A stretch of DNA of 37,944 nucleotides from Chara braunii (taxonomy: Eukaryota; Streptophyta; Charophyceae; Charales; Characeae): contig BFEA01000542.1 of the NCBI GenBank assembly GCA_003427395.1, positions 171,385-209,328 on the forward strand. Reading direction: 5' to 3'. Positions 1 through 12,287 of this stretch are shown piece after piece. A program made the translations under genes and the position numbers. Each line of letters starts with the position of its first letter. Position 1 is the first letter of the stretch. The notes beneath the pieces are model-generated. The model was not told where the DNA came from. It saw only the letters and a list, made by a program, of their open reading frames with translations, and made no database searches.

Positions 1-46
<46 letters not shown>
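1..46. repeat. (TC)n microsatellite at the window edge
   Basis: Twenty-three TC dinucleotides, cut by the window start. Confidence 0.95.
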
Positions 47-51
<5 letters not shown>

Positions 52-63
52 GCGAGCAGCCTA

Positions 64-129
64 ACGGCAACAGCAATAACTGTTGCCGTTTGAGATAAAT
101 GGCAGCATTTATCTGAAACGGCAACAGTT
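64..129. repeat. Nested inverted repeats with a shared CGGCAACAG motif
   Basis: Arms at 78-101 and 106-129 are complementary at 23 of 24 positions around a 4-nt loop. A second pairing uses CGGCAACAG at about 65-73 with CTGTTGCCG at about 80-88. The middle arm can pair left or right but not both at once. Confidence 0.75.
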
Positions 130-297
130 TTGCCATGGCCTGGGCCTGGACCCACCGCCCTCCTCACACTGCCCAGTGCCCACACGGTGCCCCTCACCCG
201 CTGGCACCGGAACAGGGCCAAAACGGCCCACCGGTCCCTTTTTCTTTTTNTTTTTTTTTTCGTTTTTTTTTTCGGCGCGGCGCGGAAGGTCTGACAC

Positions 298-364
298 AAA
301 AAAAAAAAAAAATGGGCGTGTAGGGCTTTTTCAGCCCTACACGCCCATTTTGTTTTTTTTTTTT
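298..364. repeat. Long hairpin flanked by A and T runs
   Basis: TGGGCGTGTAGGGCT (314-328) and its exact complement AGCCCTACACGCCCA flank a short T-rich loop. The A run before and the T run after extend the pairing to about 30 bp per arm with one mismatch. Confidence 0.8.
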
Positions 365-589
365 CACTTCAAAAATGGGAAAAAAAAATCATGTACGGAA
401 CTCGGCTGGTCGGCCCAGGCTGAACCGGGCCGATTCGGTCATCGGCCTAGGCCGCGGCCGATTCGGACCCCCCCGCCGCAGCCGGGCCTGCAACATAGCG
501 CCGAAGAAGTGAATCCCCGACCCAATCCTCTCCCCGGCCCAGCCTTCGCCTACGTCGAGATGCGGGCGCTCGGGCTTCGCCCTCGGTCA

Positions 590-1260
590 TTATCCCGCCG
601 TCCCCGTGACTTCACTCTTTAGAAGCTCGTAGGCCGACCACCATTCCCTGACGGATGGCACCCCTTCTCGCCTTCCCTCTTCCACCATCTCTACTCCACT
701 CGCCTCCTGATCACTATCTTCCCACACGCTACTACTCGCCCGCTCGCCACCTCTTTCCCCCTCCACGTCCTTCTCTTTAGCGTAGAGTGGCAGGAATTTA
801 ATAATATAGAGCTTTATTGCATGATCGCGGGCACAATCCCTGCGTGTGAAGACCATGAGGATTTCCACGTTGCCATCCGCCACATCCTCTGCACTTTCTC
901 CACACCGATTACCTCGCCTCTCTCCCCCACCAACGTCCACACCCGCGTTTTCCTCATATCCATCGCACTGTCCACTATGTCCCGCTCCCCACTAACGACA
1001 AAGAGATCCGTCGCTTCATGCCACCCCTTCCTCAAGTCCATCCCTCGCGGCCTCCACCCGTCATTAGGTTGTCTTTCCCGGATAACGTTTAAGAACTGAA
1101 GCGCACGAATGCCACGACGGATGACTTCCACACTCGGATCTTACGGTAAGTGGCACGTGCAAGCTCCACTTCGATCCTCGGATCACGGGGCGACACTTGA
1201 TGAGAGAGCAAGCAGGAGCTTGCTCAAGATTGGAACCCCTTGGGCGTCACATATGTGACG
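590..1260 (-). pseudogene. Decayed coding-like stretch, unidentified (helical-repeat-like)
   Basis: Two overlapping minus-strand frames give protein-like sequence: one includes VEVIRRGIRALQFLNVIRER and KGWHEATDLFVVSGERD, the other NVEILMVFTRRDCARDHAIK. The switch between frames near 885-940, and stops upstream of 1131, suggest frameshifts in an old gene or a transposon protein. The Leu-rich helical periodicity recalls ARM/HEAT repeats, but no family signature is present and I do not identify it. Confidence 0.25.
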
Positions 1261-2229
1261 AACTATTTTTTGTAATCGCACGACTTTCTGCGCGAAGCGG
1301 CTTTCGGGGTTGGGGACTGGTTGGTCGGGTGGAATGCATAGATGGGGGTTAGCTGGACAAGTTGCATGGATACAGTCGCTTCTTTCTTTTTGCTTTCGGG
1401 ATCAGGGCCGGGACAGTCTTGCGACGACGATTGAGTGACCGCGCCTTAGTGAGCGTGATATATAACGGTTGCCATAGCTTCTTTCTTGTTCTGCTGTGGG
1501 AGATAGGAATTTTGACGGTGCGCGGGAACGTTGTTTTTCAAATTTACAACGGATGACAGACTCTCGGAATTGTTTTCTTTTGTCTTTTCGGGGTTTCTTT
1601 TTTTCCCCCCCCAATAAACAACCCGAGTGAGTGCTCGGGGTGCTTTGCAAATAGGATTCAGACCTTTTTTTTTTCTTTTTTTTGGACAATTTGCTCCAAT
1701 CTATTCATGGGGAGCAGCACGTGCTGGAAACCGGGTCCACTAAGAATTTAGGTGCTCTGAAATCTTGTTGCGCCGCAGTTCTTGCTCGCGCACCTCTCGG
1801 CGCAGTGGGGACTGGGCTCTCACTGTATCGCGCCCTTAATCCTGCATGTAACTGTAATTTTTGGCAGGCGCAATTGTAACTGTACTCCTTGATTCTCCTG
1901 TGTTTCCCCGCCTTTTTTCACCCCCTTGTCATGCATACCTCGTCCTCCACACTAACTGGCCTGAGCGACTGCATGACCGGATCGATGCATGGAGTGTGGC
2001 TGCATCTCCCACACCAAGGCTTGGCCATGTAGGCGTAGGCACTTTCTCTAACCCTCTGTATAACCCTGGTGATGCAGCCTGCAGAGAAAGAGAGAGAGAG
2101 AGAGAGAGAGGTGATGCAGCCTGGAGAGAAAGAGAGAGAGAGAGAGATGTATGTGTGCGATGATGCCTTTCTCTAACCCTCTGTATAAATTTTGATTTCA
2201 ACCTTGGCCGATCTTGTTACGGCCATTTC

Positions 2230-2330
2230 AGATCTTCTTGCGAATCATTTTGGACTTTATGCTTATGGTGTGTGTGGTCGGATCTTCTTGCGGATCATTT
2301 TGGATTTTCTGCTTATGGTGTGTGTGGAAT
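2230..2330. repeat. 50-bp direct duplication
   Basis: GATCTTCTTGCG-ATCATTTTGGA followed by TGCTTATGGTGTGTGTGG occurs at about 2230 and 2281 with three differences. Confidence 0.75.
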
Positions 2331-2616
2331 GAGCTCGCGCGCTTCCCTCACCCCTCCTCTCGCAATCTTTGGATGACTAGTTTAACACAAATTGCATCAC
2401 TTTCTAATCCACATTCTGCGCTCGGGTTGGATGCGCTCTTCATGCATATTACAGAAGTGCCAACCTTCGGATCTTGTGTGTGTGGGATGGTGTCCTTTTT
2501 CTCGGTTATGTAATTTTGACAAGTGGCCTCGGTCCTCTTTTACTCATGACTACCCCTGGTTCGTGATTTTCTTAGTAATCAGTCTGATTTTCCCCCTCAC
2601 TTCTGTTTCATTGCAG

Positions 2617-2688
2617 TACGGTGAGATCGGGGACGACGATGGTCTGCGCGTGACCCCAGTGAGCTTGGGTTATGATGACCTAGCTTGA
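2617..2688 (+). CDS. Possible terminal exon of an unknown + strand gene
   Basis: A strong acceptor (pyrimidine tract, TTCATTGCAG) is followed by an open frame of 23 codons, opening YGEIGDDDGLRV and closing SLGYDDLA before TGA. The composition is acidic and not repeat-derived. No matching upstream exon was found, so this may be chance. Confidence 0.18.
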   Translation, partial: YGEIGDDDGLRVTPVSLGYDDLA

Positions 2689-3144
2689 TGCACAAACCTT
2701 TGTCGATCTCTCGTTTATGCTTTTCTGGAGATTCACACAGCCCTCCAGTTTGATTGATGCATGAGTGCGATTGATGCCTCTGAGTATTGGGAAAATGCGT
2801 TAACGAGCGGACCAATCCCCCGATTCTTGACACAGTTTCTGCCGGATCACACAGATGCATCTAACAAACACTCCGCGGTCCCCGCTGATGTATGCTCTGG
2901 TAGATAAGTGGATGGCTGATTCAAATGTGTGATTGCCCGCTAATTGCCTTCCTACTGTCTGTTTCTTGACACGCACGGACCAGCAAAGGGACAGCCAGTA
3001 CATGCAGGCTCGACCAAAACAGACATTCCCTACACGCGCGTCAACCAGACCCGCGCTCAAGTCCATGTCTATACTAGCAGAATTCCGATACCATGGATGA
3101 TGGGACTCCCTTCCACGTCACAGATCATGAAAGCCTGACACACC

Positions 3145-3500
3145 GACGGTTCCGAGAAGACTGGGAGTGGGAAAACGCCTGTCTTCTCGGACGGTTCCGA
3201 GAAAACTGGGAGTGGAAAAACGCCTGTCTTCTCACACAACCCCACCCCAACCCTCCAAAATTTCCCTTTCAGACGGGAAACGAACGTGTCTGTGAGTGGG
3301 ACATTGAACGGGCCTTAAGCGTGATCCCTTTTCTCTCCCAATTCCCTGGCTCACACGCAAGCCACGTCATTGCCGAACCCATCGAGTGGGACATTGAATG
3401 TGTCTGTGAGTAGGACATTGAACGGGCCTTGAGCGTGATCCCTTTTCCCTCCCAATTCCCTGGCTCACACGCAAGCCACGTCATTGCCGAACCCAGTATT
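3145..3500. repeat. 45-bp and 114-bp tandem duplications
   Basis: GACGGTTCCGAGAA-ACTGGGAG repeats at a 45-bp step (3145 and 3190). A larger unit starting TGTCTGTGAGT-GGACATTG repeats at a 114-bp step (3287 and 3401) with few differences. Confidence 0.75.
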
Positions 3501-3569
3501 GTCATCATTGAGACAAACTTCGCTCCCTATCGCCTCGTGTTGCCTTTTCACTGGCTGACGGCGGCCCCA

Positions 3570-3850
3570 TGGCACGCACTCGCAGCCCTACTGGTGTCGA
3601 ACCCCGTGCTCCTAGTGCCAGCAGGATAGCGAGTACCGAGCCGCAGTGTTCGTTCGACGAACCCGGACAGAGGCCGAACAGCGAGCACACAGCCTGCGCC
3701 TGAGGGCCGCTTCGTCCGACTCCGAGGCTCGTCACGAGCGACGCTGGCGATTCATTACGCAACGCGACACACATAGCCTTCCGCCGGTTCACCAAATCCG
3801 AGCCCGGCCTAAACGACGAAACTCGCGAGGATGACGATGACATCCCCCAA
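3570..3850 (+). other. Coding-like arginine-rich stretch, unidentified
   Basis: Two + strand frames read as charged, Ala/Arg/Glu-rich protein: MARTRSPTGVEPRAP from 3570, and TRTEAEQRAHSLRLRAASSD in a different frame from about 3658. The second recalls Arg-rich coiled segments in some transposon proteins, but the match is loose. GC content is higher than in the surroundings. No start, splice or family signature settles it. Confidence 0.2.
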
Positions 3851-4846
3851 GGCATAAAAGTCGGACGCGGATCGCGCTTGCTATCTTGCATAACTGTCCC
3901 TAAGGCTTGCCACAGGAGATTTCAGTTCTGACCTGGGACTCCACCCCCACTATCCTAAGATCCTTGGCACACCCCTTTTTTGCACTTCCAGGCCCCCATC
4001 CCACTCCGATCACAACGAGTACGTGGGTCTTGGATACAGGAGTACACGTACTCACGTCCACAACACACATGACACACCTGACACCGACTGTATGGTACAT
4101 GCCTTATATTTGTTGTTTTCAACTTGAATTCGGCTAACAACGTCGAGATGAGAACCAGGCAAAAAAAAAAAAAAAATCGCTTGATGTACTCTTGTGTGCA
4201 TTTAGAGTGCCTGTACAGAAGGTTGTCCGTGTGCATACCAAGAGCCACCCAACATGATGCATTTTCACTTTCTTCATTGACTTGGGTAGTACTGGGTACA
4301 CGATACCGCAATTTTCCTTTCGAGTTTTTCTTAATGTATGCTTACACGCATTTAGACAAGTCGTTCAAGGGAGTACGTGCACATATGCAGAATTTCCACT
4401 TCTCACTCCTCACTCCCTGAGGACAATGCATGACGCCAGTCACTCCAAAACGTTTTATCCACTTTCGGATGCGAATCCATGATCAGCCAGGCAGACCTGA
4501 GTTATGAAAAGGGGAAAAATGCAATCAATACGACAAATGAACAACATCGATGGCTGTTCTGTTCTTTACACCGCACAACAAACGAGTTTCCACACCATGC
4601 ACATTTTCAACCTTTCACATTACAGACCTGGGTAAGTGTAATTCAAGACAGGAAAAATTGAGGGTAGCCCTCCCATCATAAGTAAATCTTAATTTCATTC
4701 ATGCATGAAGCTCTGTGGATTAGAACAACAATCTCATGCTGGCATAAGGTGGACCCATCTTCGGCCCTCACAGATCAGAACTCCCAAAGTATTCATCATA
4801 GAGATACGGGTCAGGCTGATGCTCATCATCTTCCCCTCCTTACATA

Positions 4847-4906
4847 CACACACACACACACATACCTTAAACACATACACACACCTTAAACACACACGCA
4901 CACCTT

Positions 4907-4971
<65 letters not shown>
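4847..4971. repeat. (CA)n/(GA)n microsatellite with an ACACCTTAA tandem
   Basis: ACCTTAAACACA occurs three times at about 4865-4910, then a long pure CA run to about 4954 and a GA run to about 4971. Confidence 0.85.
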
Positions 4972-4972
<1 letters not shown>

Positions 4973-5425
4973 TAGACAAGCTAATAACCAATGAATCCAC
5001 AACATCTTACAAAGTCAAGTTTATGAAATAGCACTTTTCAAATCGTCCATCCAACAAAAACTTCAACATAACCGATTGTAAATTCTAGAAAAAATAAACT
5101 TTCAGATCCTTTTCAATTTCTCGAAGTCCGAACTGGAGATCTGTGTCCTAGCACTACATACTCCTACTGCTTGCCAACCCCCACGCCCCTGCACTCACCG
5201 TCCACCCGCTAAACCTACCGCTTGCCAACCCTCACTTGCCTCTGAGTGAGAAGACAACATCAGAGTGGATGCACCCCTCGTTTCATCTTCACAAAACTCT
5301 CATGCACAGACACGCTGCACAAAAAGACAAGGAACCACCATGCCATTGGAACCTAACAAGACACAAACACTCGACTCTTCTGCTCAACACTATGCCAGAA
5401 ACCAGCCGTGTTATTGGCCTCGACG

Positions 5426-5599
5426 CTAATCATACTGGGATGGCGAGATAACATCATCAATTTTCAGGATCATCTTCACCACCTGCGTTGCAAGCATCAA
5501 CTGCTGTCTCTTTCCGATCAAAGTCTCAAAGACGCCTTGTTTGCGCATGTCATTCGTGCCTGTGTCGTTGCAGTCAATCCCAAGATATGGATTGTTATC
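5426..5599 (-). CDS. CCT5: CCT5 coding exon 9 (residues 480-536 and stop)
   Basis: The acceptor is AAACGCAG|GAT. It encodes [26 protein letters not shown] and [20 protein letters not shown], then TAG. GIDCND...TNDM and the ILKIDDVIS tail follow plant CCT5 in length and order. No clear AATAAA follows on the minus strand within about 500 nt, so the transcript end is not called. Confidence 0.95.
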   Translation of the reverse strand, partial: DNNPYLGIDCNDTGTNDMRKQGVFETLIGKRQQLMLATQVVKMILKIDDVISPSQYD

Positions 5600-7464
5600 C
5601 TGCGTTTTCCACAGACAGGCAAATCACAAAAGCAAATTGTGTTAGAACAGGAGTTTCCACCAGGTGATATATACCCAGGCCAGCTTGCCCCCCTGTTTCA
5701 CTGCTGGACTACTGAGGCTCAATTTACCAAAATGGGGGCCGAGGGGTGGGGGTGGTAGGTGGGTCGTGCAGGGACAGGGTGAGGGGCGAGGGGTGGGTTG
5801 GAAGGTGAGAGGTAGACAGTGGGGTGAGGGGTGAGGGGTGAGGGGTGGAGAGTGGGCGGCGGGAAGGGGGTAGCAGACCCAAACGAGGTTTCAAAATCCC
5901 CAAAACGCATCCGGTCAAACTGCATCGGTGCATGCAGTCACCCGGAAACATGGAATAAATCTGTGCATGGCAGTCCCCACACGCATTAGCTTTCAGATTC
6001 CAGGACTGCTTCATAGGAATCATAGCAGGCAGCCACCGTCAGCTCCTTTCTCCCTTTCAGGGCAAATGGAAACACCAGCACACAATTTTTCAAAACAACT
6101 GACACAAGAATTTTCAGTCCTTCGCTCTAACCAACTGAGCTAGCCCTAAACAAAAACAAAATCAAACTACGTTCAATTCAGTAAAGGTAGTTCAACAAAG
6201 TACAAAGGCACATTTCGGTAATCGTACACCTACTTCCATTTTCCCCTTTTAGGGCATATAACAACACAATCGGCACAAAAAACTTTCCCCTGGGAACACG
6301 ACACAACCTACATCCACAAATTTCCGAAAAGATACTGTCTCATTTTTGTCTGTTCCTGGGCACGGGGTCGAGACTGTGTTTCTTACATCGAGACAGTAAG
6401 GCATGTCACTCCTCATAAATAGAAAGGCCGCTGCAATCCCTTCCACCCTCAAAAGATGGGGTCAATTAACCAAACACACAGCAGATGTCAAGTGAACCCA
6501 TGAATCCAGCAATAGAACGCAACTTCACAAACAAAAGACCTTCAAATCTTACGCAATTCCCTACCATCATCGTGATAATAGATAAATCCATCGCTCTTAA
6601 CTTTTCTTAACGCCTCTGTACTTAACATTGAAAAGCACCTTCTGAAAAAGGGCCACCCTAGAAAGGCATCACACAGGCACTAGCAACTGCATTCAACTCC
6701 CCACAAGCAACTACGGTGCTATGACAGTGAACAAAGTGAACGAGGGCATGCAATTGCAAAAGCAAACCGCTTCCTTCAGAGCGGCACATGGGTCGTGTGT
6801 CACAGGCCTCAGACAGACTGCACTGTGGCTAGCTTCATTCCAGACAGATAGACACTGGCGGAGAAAGTCTTCCAAGGAAATGAAGACCGATGAAGATGCC
6901 AGAGAATAACAGAGGACAGATGCAAAGAAAAGAGGCAGGAGCTACTTTCACAAAACAAAAAAAGAACAAAACAAAACAAAACAAAACAAAAGAAGAGCAG
7001 GGGAGGAGAAGAAACCAGAAATGCAAAAGCAAGCCAACACAGTGAAGAGGGGGGGGCGCGGGCCAGGGGGGCGGGGGGAAGTTGGGGGGAATGGAAATTA
7101 AATAGGGCAACAAGGATAAGGACAAAACACTAAACTTACCCTCATCTGTTCTGCTTTCACAGCAGTCAAACTCTCGATCGGCTGGTAACCGCTGTTCTCG
7201 GCAAGTGCCATTGGCACAGAGTCCAGACCGTCAGCAAATGCGCGCATAGCATACTGCAAGTCGCAAAAAAGAAACACGTGTGAATGGCGGGGATGAAATC
7301 TGGAGATTCAACAAAAGCCACACATGAGGCACGCTCGCTGAAAATACACGACATATATCGACCCTCGACTAATTCCAACAACAACAACACACAACATGAC
7401 TAAAGAAACCCCCTCAAGGCAACACCACATGTACTTCTGAGTTCTCAAGGACTCGTCTAATCCC

Positions 7465-7501
<37 letters not shown>

Positions 7502-10500
7502 TGAACAAGGAAACCTCCAAGACAATGCAACTGTACTTCTTAAGTCATGTTGTGTTTTTGTTGTTGGAATTCCTCAAATCCTTCAAAAAACTAAAAATGT
7601 CTCAAAGACTTTTTAAGCCACTGACTTGTGTGTTTTTGTTCGAACTAGATGTGTGGCGTGTCCATTCAGTCAGTCCAGTCAGCAGCTTGGCCCCAGGTAA
7701 GTCACCAGAACATAACTGGGACACATTGAAGGCCAAGCCCCAGCCAGCAAGCGAGGGTACCAATCCGAGGTGTTCGAGATTGTGGGAAGCTAAGCATTAT
7801 TTACAAAAACACAACAGCAGTTAGCAAGAATATCAATTCATTCCGTGCTGTTGTGGAAACACTGCTTCACTCTTGTGCGACAGAGCCACAAGTGTGCTGC
7901 GGTAAGCAGTAGTAGAAAAGAAGGAAGACGTTCCCGCTGGTAGGGTAGAGAGAGAGAGAGAGAGAGAGATCCACCCAGGTTGTGGTAGCTGGTGGTCACA
8001 GCCGCCCAGCTTGTATAAGCAAACGTGTTGTATAAGACAAGACTTCAATTTACAATCATTTTTCACTGTTTCGTATCTTGTGCTTGAGGGCAATATGCAT
8101 CCTCTCTCTCTCTCTCTCCCTCATGCACACACACACACATGGAAGTCGCCTTGACATTTCGTGATCTTGTTCACAGAAGCAAAAGAGATTTCTCCATGGA
8201 GAGGTATGTGACATAGACCTCGGGTACGCTGCAGCAAAATATACATTCCCTATTCCATGACAGGTGCCATAGTATCTCATCAGTCAATAATAACTGCCTG
8301 AACAATGTAGGAACCACCTGCTCCTTGTCCCTGATGCTCGATGTCCCAGCCCCCCCAAAACATCCACCTCATCACCCTCCCTAGCAGACAGGATGCCACA
8401 GAATATAACAGACAACACAAGACTGCACACCGGAGCCCTTCCCAGCAGTCTCAGTTTTAACCTCAAAAGTGGCCAATTGTTGTGATTTTCTAAACAGAAC
8501 CACACATTCCACAATTACAATTGAACCCCACCTGCTCAACACCTGCCACAGTGTCCGCTGCCGCTTCCACCGCCAATGAGCAGGCAATCTCTGCAGACCC
8601 GCCTCCATACACGATGCTATTGTCACGGATGAGGTTCCGTGCCACGCAAAGGGCATCATGAAGACTCCTCTTTGCCTCTTCGACCACCATCTTGTTGCCT
8701 GCACAAAAAGAGAGGTTGATCACAAGTCAATGGCCACGCACACAAAGAACCGAGGCGTGATGAAAACCAACAAAAATTAAAAATGCAAAATCCATGCTCT
8801 GAAACAGAGTGAGAGGCGCTGCTTCGTGTTTCTTTAACTACCACATTGCCTTCGCCTGGTTTGCACCCGTAGTTCTGCATGCAGATTGAATTTCCGAGCT
8901 TCGGTTTAGGTCGGCACCACATGTCTACTCCCACCTTCGGGTCCCTCCTGAGCCACACATCTTACCCCGCTGTCACTGCCGTTCTTAACTGTGATGTTGA
9001 AGTTCTAGATTCCAACGCTTCGGACATACTCACAGACATTTTATCTCTGGACATTGTTCTGATCACATACATCCATAGACCCCTGCCATAATCGCCACCA
9101 GAAACGTCTACGAACACGGTTGCGGTCACATTCATGCAGGACCTGCCGTATTTGCCACCAGATACGTCTACAAAGGTCCTACTGTGAACATGCTCTTGGA
9201 GATGACGGAGCAGTATCATCACTGTGCATGAAAGCCACCTGAAATGACGAACTCACTCCAGAGACCATAGCCGATCTGCTGCTCAAATGGTTTCTAACGA
9301 AGTTTCCATTGGTCTTATTAAATTACTGTATAATTTTTTTCCCGTTAGGTTCTTTGTGATTTCACGGAAATTGTCATATAGCAAAAAAACAGATATGGTT
9401 TGGTATTCCCCTTTTTCCTTTTTAAAAAAAGGAAAAAAAAAGGCGACTGGCCTTTAAAAAAATAGGAGATATCATCATTGAGTTGACTGGCCTCAGGTAA
9501 CTTAGAATTACTTTTGCCTTTTTTATCCGATTGAATCTGGATTCCAACATAGGTCTGGATTTCAACAGTTCATGGGTGTACCAACCGAGCTAAGCCCGTT
9601 GGTATTCCCCCTCTTCCTCAATCGACCTCTATTTCCTATTTCTTGTTTAGCGGAAAAGAATCGTGCTCCTTTTGATATACCAGAAGCTGATTCTCAATTA
9701 GCTCCACGCTATAGCATTAGAAGTTCCTTATTTCTTAGAGTTAGACATTTTCTTCTGACTTGTTTCGTATTTCAAAGACAAGAAAAAAGAAAGAAAGACA
9801 TTTTCTTCTGACCTGTCGCGTATTTCATCTCGAATTACAGCATCATCATCGCCAGTGCTGGTTCTCACTTGTGGCATTCTGTTCACTTGTCACCATCGCA
9901 GCTGAATGTTAGGGCGAAGTATACAAGGAGAGACTCGTAAGTACACTGCGAATGCACATTGGTATGCTGCGTAATCACACCCTAAGATAGTTTTTTTGTT
10001 TAATTACACCCTTAGCTGGTTTTCATTCAACTTATTTGGACTATTTCTCCATTTATGCGTGTCATCCTTGTGCAGGGGCAATGCTAATCTTCTCTGTATC
10101 ATTCCAACTTTGAAGGATGTCCCGAAGGTCCAATTACACCCTCAGTTACACTTGTCGCATCAATCCTCGAGCTTGACAGATTTCAGCTCGTTGGATACAG
10201 TATGGAATGAGCATAATTAAGCTAGCTAGTACCGAGTGGGTGTCAAGAGACAAAGAGGGTAATTTCAGAGGCATGTGAATCATTTCAAGCTCAGGGACAG
10301 GTTTCCAAGAGAAGAGGCACGCACGCAGCCCACACACACATACGCACGCACCCACCCTCCCGCCCCCACCAACACACACGCACGCCCACCCACCCACACA
10401 CACACACACACGCACGTATCCNCCCGCCGCAGGCGCACAAATGCTGCATGTCCCCGCCCGCCCACCCACACACACGCACGCACGCACACGTCCAGCTCTA

Positions 10501-12081
10501 AGACTTGGATTGCTTTGCCAATCTATGGACAAAACATTCTGGACGTTTTCCATGAATTACAAAACTCCAGCAAATGCAACATGTTACTTGAGAGGCAAGA
10601 AAAGCCACCGAGAAGCACTGACCTCCCCGGATGAGAATGGTCACTGCCCTCGAGTTTGCACAGTTCTCAATATAGACCATTCTGTCCTTCGATGTCCCGA
10701 AGACCTTTTCCCTCACAATGCCAGCCTGCAAAAGACATCTCACCAACACTTAGTTCATAATCCATCCATACCAAAATATTCCGGCACAGCAGATAAGAAT
10801 ACCATACTACATCCCTGTGCACCACTGCACACCTCCCTTCTAGCTGAGCTTAACACAGTCGCTGTAAGGAGATATCCATTCTTATTCAATAACAAGAAAA
10901 GCCAGCACAGCTCCGCCCGCGTGAGAAAGGGGTATTGATGGAATTCAGATTACTGCGCATGAAAACTCCAATACCACGTAAATACTGCAACCAAAAAATG
11001 GGGGATATGCAACTCGGTAATAAAAACATCAATGGTGAACTACTTGGAAAAAAACATAGATGAACAAAGTACATCGAAGCTTCATGGGGAAGAAGAGCGT
11101 TTTAGGCGTTAGTTATTGGATACAAAGAATTACCCCCTCAGCCACAATAGAGACAGACATAGCTCAAACACCTCCACACCATAAAGACAACCCACCGCCT
11201 CTCTCCCCCCCCCCTCTCCTGGCACTTTGGAGACAGAATTAACCTGCTTCTGAGTCCCAATAAAGACATAGTCCGTGCCCCACGCCACTTTGGAGACAGA
11301 GAATTAAACCATCGATACTTATGACCATTCCCTTCCCAGGCCTAGAAACGCCCTGGGCGCCCAAACAAATCGAACTGGCACCTGTTCTTTTATGGCTGCC
11401 CTTAGCTCAGATAGGCCGTGCCCCGAAAGTCGCGACGCATTCCTGGCCCGGTAATTCGGAGGATTTGCTCTGTTAATCAGATTGCAAGATGACCCATTGC
11501 AGCTGGCTTGCAAGGAAACAGTACTGTGCGCATTTTCTTCGAGAAGTAGTCAACTTCTCCGCATCATTTCTTGTTTTGTGTTCTGCGAAATGACACAAAC
11601 AGTTGCAGTCCGAGAACTTTGAACTTTTCACAAGTTTCCAGAGAAAACACTCTCCCCTTAAATCTTTTTGCTCAAGTTTCCAATTCTGTTTGCCATGTTT
11701 TCTGAACATGTCTGTGATCAACCGATCTGGCATGGATTCCATAGGCTTACTTGCTGAGTTTTGACACTGTGTGTGTGAGTGTGCACAGGCATGTATGTGC
11801 GTGTGAGACTCTGGTCGGTGGGCCGAAATGGCGTGATTTAGAATTGGCAGGGGGTCAGCTGGGATGGTGTGATTGAGAATTGGCCGGGGGAAGTTGTTGA
11901 AAGTCCCCTTCAATATGCTTGGAAGTTGCTGTTCGCCTGGGAAAGTTCTAGGAAGCAGTTATCATGTGAGCCGTAATGCTGGGCATACATCTTGGAGCAT
12001 TTCCTGGAAGGCAAAAACCAAAGAAGAAACCGAGCATCACGTGTTAGAATCACTTCGTGGACAGTGGGGAACTCCCTCTCC

Positions 12082-12155
<74 letters not shown>

Positions 12156-12196
12156 AGCCCGAGCACACAGTTAGAATCACTTCGTGGACAGTGGGA

Positions 12197-12287
<91 letters not shown>

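Noticed and set aside
83-622. 179-codon + strand frame
   Set aside because: It crosses T and A runs, an undetermined base and a palindrome. Composition explains it.
10033-10131. Functional U6 snRNA gene
   Set aside because: There are substitutions in normally invariant parts, no T-run terminator, no TATA or upstream element, and flanking direct repeats.
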